From Pezicula radicicola (Eukaryota > Ascomycota > Leotiomycetes > Helotiales > Dermateaceae): a stretch of DNA of 64,000 bases. The position numbers and the translations under genes were made by a program. This document shows positions 57,930 to 64,000 of this stretch, piece by piece. Under the pieces are notes generated by a model that did no database searches, was not told the DNA's origin, and was given only the letters and a program-made list of their open reading frames with translations. Position 1 is the first letter of the stretch. Each line of letters starts with the position of its first letter. The stretch lies in the NCBI GenBank assembly GCA_003008705.1, contig PDUO01000024.1, forward strand, positions 251,120-315,119, in the 5' to 3' direction.

Positions 57930-59373
57930 GTTGTATATTAGAAGCAAATAACGAGATAAAGATGCAACAGGAATGTAGTGGAACTCTGGAGATGATATAA
58001 AGTTTTAGCTTGAGATTGCAGCTTCTTTTGAAGATATAAGGTGAGTTAAGACGAGGCTGCGGCTGAGGATTATAATCTGCTGCAGAGTGATACAGATGTT
58101 ACTAAGCATGTGCGACAGAATCTATTGGAATGTCAGAATGTGAGGATACTTCGAAAGTAAATTCGGTGTCTTTTATATTTCCCACCAGATAGCTTAATAC
58201 CCTGTTTATGTTAAACAATACTATGTATTATGTATTATTTAGATTTAGAGAGGCACCAAGATGTTGTATTCCCCTTAGTATTACCCCCTTACTAGTAGAA
58301 ACAGTGCCGGCAATATATAGACGATCTCGCTTAGGCGATTCTCTTGGTCAGGGGAAGCGATTTGTGTAGTCAAGCCAATAACTAACTTCTCGAAGCGCAT
58401 CTCGAAAGTTTTATGCGAGCCGTCGGCTAGGGTATATGTGCCTTCTAAACTCAGACTTAGCCTTTAGCGATACAATAATTGTACATACCGCAAAATCAAT
58501 AGAACAAACTCGGCCCTTCTATAAGCCATCTTTTCCCCGGAAACTTTTCTACGAAAAGGGCATGGAACACATGTTCATCTTGTGTTTACCAAAGTAAAAG
58601 GCGATCGGCAAGCTACAGGGGATTACCAATTTCCGAACCAACCGGAGATCTTGGTATCACCCCTTTTCAACTCCGCGAGCAAGGTTGTCACTGGTTGTGC
58701 GAGGCACAGGGCTCATAGGGACAACAACTCAAGGTAAGAACCCTGCGAAAAGAGGGGAAATCTGCACGGAACAACGCTGTTTTCCTGGAGATGAAAACCA
58801 TCAAATCACGATTCTTAGAAATTCATCAAATGACTCCTGCAAAGACTTTCATCTCATCTTGTTCCCGACGCCAAACCAAACAATTCCATAGTTTCCTTAC
58901 AGAGCAATCGGTCCGAACCTATGCTCTAGTCAATTGCATGTTGTGACCTCTGAACGAATCCCCGCAAAAGGGCTTGTCCCCTGTCGCGCTACCCCAGCTC
59001 CCCAGGCTCGTGCTACACATGACGTCTAAAATCACTGTTGTGACTGCAATTTTTCTGACTTTTTAAACCCAGTGAGTTGTGGTAACCAAACTTTTGCATC
59101 CGAGATTGAATAGATCGCTGCAAGGGAGATGTGGTAAATGTCCACTTGGATATCGTGCGTGTATGCAGGTTGACAATTATTCTTGCCAATGCTCGGCCAC
59201 TTTCACAAGGAAGTTAGTTATAAAAATATACTATTCCCATTTCCTTTTCCCTTTTTTTTGCTCCCTTTTCTTTCGCGCGTTTCCCTCGGTGATTCTGCTC
59301 CAACTTCTTCGAGATCACTTGCATCATTTTTTGAAGCAGTCTCGTCTGGGTGGTTCGAAAAGGCCAATTGAAA
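57930..59373. other. Intergenic, no gene seen
   Basis: About 1.44 kb between the divergent membrane-protein and beta-glucosidase genes. A pyrimidine-rich tract (runs of C/T near 59234-59290) precedes the beta-glucosidase start and is probably its core promoter or 5' UTR. CTCGCTTAG at 58325-58333 is a one-off variant of the dispersed word. Confidence 0.5.
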
Positions 59374-62200
59374 ATGTTGTGGACTTCGTTTTCACTTTCG
59401 GTCATTGCAGTGCTCGCCGGCACTGCAACTGCACAACAGGATGGCGAATTCTCTCCTCCTAGTTATCCTTCGCCATGGGTTTATGGTGGTGTAAGCGATT
59501 GGAAAGAAGCATATGACAAGGCAACTGCTTTCGTCAGTGAATTAACTCTTCTTGAGAAGATCAACCTTACCACGGGAGTCGGTTGGGAAGGAGAAGCATG
59601 TGTAGGTAACACAGGATCAATCCCAAGACTTGGATTCCGAGGGCTTTGCTTGCAAGACTCTCCCCTCGGGATTCGTTTCAGTAAGTCCACAGCTTTGTCT
59701 CTTTCCAATTGCCACGTCAATTGACTTTAAACAGCCGACGAGAACTCTGCTTTTCCATCCGGGATGAATGCAGCTGCAACTTGGAGCCGGGCACTCATGT
59801 ATGCTCGTGGCAAAGCTATGGGAGATGAGCACCATGGAAAGGGAATCGACGTACAATTAGGACCGGTAGCTGGACCCATAGGACGAGCACCAGAGGGAGG
59901 TCGGAATTGGGAAGGATTCTCTCCGGATCCTGTTTTGACTGGTGTTGGTATGGCCAATACAATTGCAGGTATCCAAGACGCAGGTGTTGTTGCGTGTGCG
60001 AAACATTTCATTGGGTAAGTAGCCATGGTTCTACATTGCTGTTTATTTTTGGAAGATTCCACATTGACAGAGTATAGAAACGAGCAGGAACACTTCCGTC
60101 AAGCTGTTTCAGGAACCACTGATACAGCGTACTCGGCTAATATTGACGATGTGGCTATGCATGAGCTTTACCTATGGTATGTAGTCTTCAAATACAGGGA
60201 GTTGTTAGAGTTGGAAATGCTGACCTTCTTAGGCCCTTTGCAGATGCAGTTCGAGCGGGAGTTGGATCCATCATGTGTAAGTGAACGCAACAGTAACATC
60301 ATCAAAACTTAATATTACCATAACTAACACTCTAATTTCTCCAGGTTCCTACAACCAGGTAAACAACAGCTACACATCCCAAAACTCCTACGTCCTCAAC
60401 TACCTCCTTAAGAACGAGCTCAATTTCCAAGGTTTCGTCACGAGTGATTGGTGGGCTCAAGTAACCGGTACCGCAAGTACCTTCGCAGGCCTCGACATGA
60501 CAATGGCAGGTGATGCAAACCTTGCATCTGGTAACACCTTCTGGGGTAGTAACCTCACCGACGCTGTACTCAATGGGACAATTCCACAATGGAGACTCGA
60601 TGACATGGTTGTCCGTATTGTCTCGGCTCTTTACAAGGTCGGAAGAGATCCTTATAATTTACCTGCTATCAACTTCAACTCCTGGACACTGAACACAACT
60701 GGATATGAACATCCACTCGCGCAGGAAGACTTCACGCAAGTGAACTGGCATGTCAATGTTCAAGATGATCATGCAACTCTCATTCGTGAGATCGGTGCAA
60801 AGTCCACTGTCCTTCTAAAGAACACAAATAACGTCGTCCCGCTCAATAAGCCCAAGAGTATCGCAATTATCGGTGAAGATGCTCACGATAATCCAGCTGG
60901 ACCTAATAGTTGTTCAGATCGCGGTTGCAATGCTGGTACCCTTGCTATGGGATGGGGATCTGGAACTGCCAATTTTCCTTACTTGATTGCTCCGGTTACA
61001 GCACTACGTCAACAAGCCCAAACAGATGGAACGCAATTTTCAAATGTTAGCAACAATTACGATCTCGCTGCTATCGAAGCCGCTGTTACTGGAGCTGAAG
61101 CTGCTATTGTATTTGCAAATGCAAATAGTGGTGAGGATTACATCACTGTTGATGGAAACCAAGGAGATAGAAACAATCTCACCTTGTGGGGCAACGGAGA
61201 TGCTCTAATCGCATACGTTGCCTCGCTCAACCCAAACACGATCGTTGTTCTACACACAGTAGGAGCCGTCATAGTGGAAGATCTGAAGAACAACCCCAAC
61301 GTAACCGCAGTTTTCTGGGCCGGACTACCAGGCCAAGAGTCCGGAAACTCCATAACCGACGTACTCTACGGCAAGGTCAACCCACAAGCAAAGTCCGTCT
61401 TCACCTGGGGCAAAGACCGTGCAGACTGGGGTGTAGATATCCTATACAACACCACAAGCCTAGATCCGCAACTCAATTTCGTCGAAGGTAATTTCATCGA
61501 TTACAGATATTTCGACCAAGCCAATATCGAACCCAGCTACGAATTCGGCTTTGGACTCAGTTATACCAATTTCTCATACTCTGATCTAAATGTACAGAAA
61601 CTTTATGCTCCAGCTTATCAAGCTACGCAAGGCAGTACACCACCCGCGCCTACATATGGCGAGATCGATTATGATCCTGCGGATGCGCAATTCCCAGATG
61701 GTTTCCATGCTGTGCCTCTTTATGTATATCCATACTTGAATGGGACATTTGTAACAGGTCAAGACGACGCGGCACCTCCGAACTCTAAGGATAATACCTC
61801 TCAACCTCTTGTTCCGGCTGGTGGTGCACCGGGTGGAAATCCGGGTCTGTATGATGTACTCTATGTCGTCAGCGCATCAGTTCACAACACAGGAGATGTA
61901 GATGGTGTGGAGATTCCACAAGCAGTAAGTTCCCAATCCATTCTATCACATAATTTTACTAACTGAAAAAACAAGTACATCTCCCTCGGCGCCCCGACAG
62001 ATCCCAAAATCGTACTTCGCGGATTCGACGAATTAACTATCCCTGCAGGCCAATCTCAAAACTTCAATTTCGAGATCACGAGAAGAGATATCTCGAACTG
62101 GGATACAGTGACTCAGGATTGGTTTATTAGTAATTATACTAAGACTGTATATGTTGGATCAAGCTCGAGGAATCTTCCTTTGAGTGCAGTTTTGGTTTAG
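59374..62200 (+). CDS. Secreted GH3 beta-glucosidase
   Basis: Six exons, 59374-59680, 59735-60014, 60078-60176, 60233-60276, 60345-61924 and 61976-62200, join in frame to 844 residues. Exon 4 is only 44 bp. A signal peptide (about 1-20, ending GTATA) precedes the mature N-terminus. The GH3 barrel has RGLCLQDSPLGIRF, the KHFIGNEQEHFRQ segment and the catalytic nucleophile D278 in VTSDWWAQ. The second alpha/beta sandwich domain contributes the GEDYITVDGNQGDRNNL block. A fibronectin-III-like C-terminal domain (VSASVHNTGDVDG) ends with VLRGFDEL. It hydrolyses terminal beta-glucose from cellobiose and similar glucosides outside the cell and supports plant-biomass use. Several NxS/T glycosylation sites are present. 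Length and domain order match fungal extracellular BGL1-type enzymes. Confidence 0.96.
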
Positions 62201-63236
62201 TATCGACTTAAGTTGGTCTTCATTAAGCGAGCGGGAGATGAAAAAGGGGGGAGAATTAATGAATATAAAAGGGGTTACTCGCTTAATTACATCTTACTTA
62301 ATCGTATTTTAAAAATAACATGACGCAAAAACGTCGCAATATCGCAGACTCGAATTATGTTGACAATATTTTTACACGTTATTCCCTTCCTCCACTATAT
62401 GAAGAAGTCAGTCATCATGACTTCCCACCTTCAACACCATCACTTAATACACCATATTCATATGCCCTCCTCATTATCCCTAACTTATCCCCTATAATCC
62501 TAAATTAAACCACTACATCCCCATGGAGGCACTCTTTCCAGAAACCGCCTTTATACTCACTCACCACGTACCAACCCCTAAGTTCCCACCCTAACCTAGA
62601 TCCTCAAACCCATCTTACCACCCATCTTCCCCCTCCAAACCCACTACACACTATACACCACATACCAAACACTCTCAAATGCCCTATACTTTCAAAACAA
62701 ACAGAATAGAAAATTAGAAGAATGCCCTTGATTCTATGATTGAAAATAAGATACTTCGCCTATCTTGGACATCGACTGAAGAAAGCTTACAAGGAGCCAT
62801 GTCCAATTCTACGATACTTTTAAGGGCTTTCGAGAAAGTTCTCCTTGGTCTTATAGTTGAAAGGCATCATTGTGGGGATTCGATTCTTTATTGGTTGGGC
62901 ATGGATCACATTCATATGCGTGTAAGTGAAATGTTTCCCCTGAGCAATGTCCTCTGTTCTGGTTTGCTAAATGTCAGTATTGGTTTCATTTGGAGAGCGC
63001 TGGTAAACCTCGCCCTTATCTGTAGGAGTATAGATAGCTCACATTCTATAATAATCTAATAATAATAACGACACTAAGTTGACTAGAATCATCTTAGAAG
63101 CTCAAAACCCGCTTTACCATGCTGAAACTAATGTCCTCGTTATCACACCCATCACCAACGCCGAACTGCAACTAGTATTGCCTAGGTAAATCCACCTTAG
63201 CGCCGGAACAATCAGGACATCATTCTAACATCCTCA
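62201..63236. other. Intergenic, no gene seen
   Basis: About 1.04 kb between convergent beta-glucosidase and UBR1 3' ends. The + strand is C/A-rich at 62380-62680. A 107-codon + frame at 62736-63059 has no domain, and I do not call it. Confidence 0.5.
62223..62286. repeat. 64-bp inverted-repeat unit bounded by TTAAGCGAG / CTCGCTTAA
   Basis: TTAAGCGAG at 62223-62231 pairs with CTCGCTTAA at 62278-62286. It lies just downstream of the beta-glucosidase stop. It could be a very short MITE or a transcript-end hairpin. Confidence 0.6.
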
Positions 63237-64000
63237 TTAAATGGTCTCCCAGCCTCCATTATTGATATCCATCTCGAGCTTCCGACTAATGACACTTGGG
63301 ACTCCACTTTGCAGCCAAACAGTACGAAGCAGAGCATCATATCTCTTCTGATTTAGAAACAGTTGTCGAGAATGTCGTAAGCCAGGATCGACTTCACCGT
63401 ATTTGTCGATATAGGGTGCTACCATCCAAGAACCTGAGACGTGATATAGATAAAAGACGCAACATTTGCGGATATTGATGAAGAGACCGGTATTCTTTTG
63501 GCACCTATTTAAATTAATTTTTAGTAAACTATGCAGCACAAAATTGATTAATAGAGGAGGAGAAAGGTTAGACCAACTTCAACATATGTTGCTGTGCGCC
63601 GCCAATTTTTCTAACAGGGCGACCACGGCTTGGAACCCCGTCCTTCAAACAGCAAATGCTCTGACCACAGAAGATCTCGCCGCAAAAGAGGCAGAGCATG
63701 GGATCTGAGACATCTTTCCCAGTAGTTGGGCAGCGTCTCTTCATTGTTTCTTCCATCAAGGTGTCGTAGTTCTTAGGGAGACCGATGAGTTCGAAAATGG
63801 CGGGATGGCTTAGTGAGGTGCCCTGTTTGGATGGGCTCCCCCGTATGTCCATAACCCATCGCATGATCAAATCTGACATAGTACCATCCGGCCCGGGTGC
63901 AGCACCGGCAGCACAGATCTCGTCAAAGGAAGGTAAGCGTAAAGTTTCAGTAAGACGATCGAGTTCATCAGCGCCAGGATTGCTAGAGATGTGATTTTGG
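63237..64000 (-). CDS. UBR1: E3 ubiquitin ligase UBR1 (N-recognin), 3' end, partial
   Basis: The gene enters from the right edge and its start is outside the window. Coding exons seen here are 64000-63578 and 63504-63237, joined across a 73-bp intron (donor GTTGGT is weak, but the junction restores the conserved HMLKCQKNTGLFINIRKC). Visible are the cysteine-rich cap with CPTTGKDVSDPMLCLFCGEIFC and the C-terminal autoinhibitory region ending VISRKLEMDINNGGWETI. UBR1 recognises destabilising N-terminal residues and, with Rad6-type E2 enzymes, ubiquitinates N-degron substrates for proteasomal degradation. The RING and UBR box lie upstream, beyond the window. Confidence 0.94.

Noticed and set aside
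62736..63059. 107-codon plus-strand frame downstream of the beta-glucosidase
   Set aside because: No domain and no recognisable relatives; it lies between convergent 3' ends.
1..64000. tRNA, rRNA genes or CRISPR arrays
   Set aside because: No cloverleaf with conserved A and B boxes was seen, no rRNA core sequence, and CRISPR is not expected in a eukaryote; the tandem repeats are contiguous without spacers.

Overview
This 64 kb window comes from a filamentous ascomycete (Pezizomycotina). A Leotiomycete-like fungus is my guess, at low confidence. The evidence is many short GT-AG introns of about 45-160 bp, orthologues of typical fungal housekeeping genes, a non-reducing polyketide synthase cluster, a fungal NACHT protein, and retrotransposons wrecked by repeat-induced point mutation (RIP). 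Four N bases (about 2270, 4903, 4925 and 56087) mark assembly ambiguities in repeats or non-coding DNA.

Layout. Positions 1-6.4 kb are an AT-saturated, RIP-mutated block with the remains of a Ty3/gypsy element (left) and a Ty1/copia element (right). From 8.2 to 21.3 kb lies ordinary gene space: an NDR-type AGC kinase (-), a nuclear FKBP prolyl isomerase with a nucleoplasmin-like N-terminus (-), the translesion polymerase REV1 (+), a secreted WSC-domain protein (-) and a small MYND zinc-finger protein (-). From 21.8 to 32.7 kb are a NACHT/STAND protein (+), a cytochrome P450 relic, cytosolic tyrosyl-tRNA synthetase (+), and membrane-protein genes whose models are partly unresolved.

From 34.1 to 54.3 kb lies a biosynthetic gene cluster: a SAT-KS-MAT-PT-ACP-TE non-reducing PKS, an EthD-domain protein, an O-methyltransferase, an FAD monooxygenase, an AflR-like Zn2Cys6 regulator, an FSH1-type serine hydrolase and an NmrA/isoflavone-reductase-like protein. 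The gene set resembles naphtho-gamma-pyrone clusters of the bikaverin/aurofusarin kind, but order and content do not match one I know. The promoter regions share an 11-bp near-palindrome, roughly TCGGTAnnCGA, which fits the TCG-N5-CGA site known for AflR. The PKS promoter alone has three copies within 121 bp. This candidate cis-regulon is the most interesting observation here.

From 56.7 kb to the right edge are a fungal multi-pass membrane protein (-), a secreted GH3 beta-glucosidase (+) and the 3' end of the N-recognin ubiquitin ligase UBR1 (-), cut by the window edge. A second unexplained signal is a dispersed word, TTAAGCGAGC, that recurs in non-coding DNA and sometimes occurs as inverted pairs, suggesting small non-autonomous elements.

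Exon coordinates were worked out by hand from splice consensus and frame continuity. They are predictions without transcript support.
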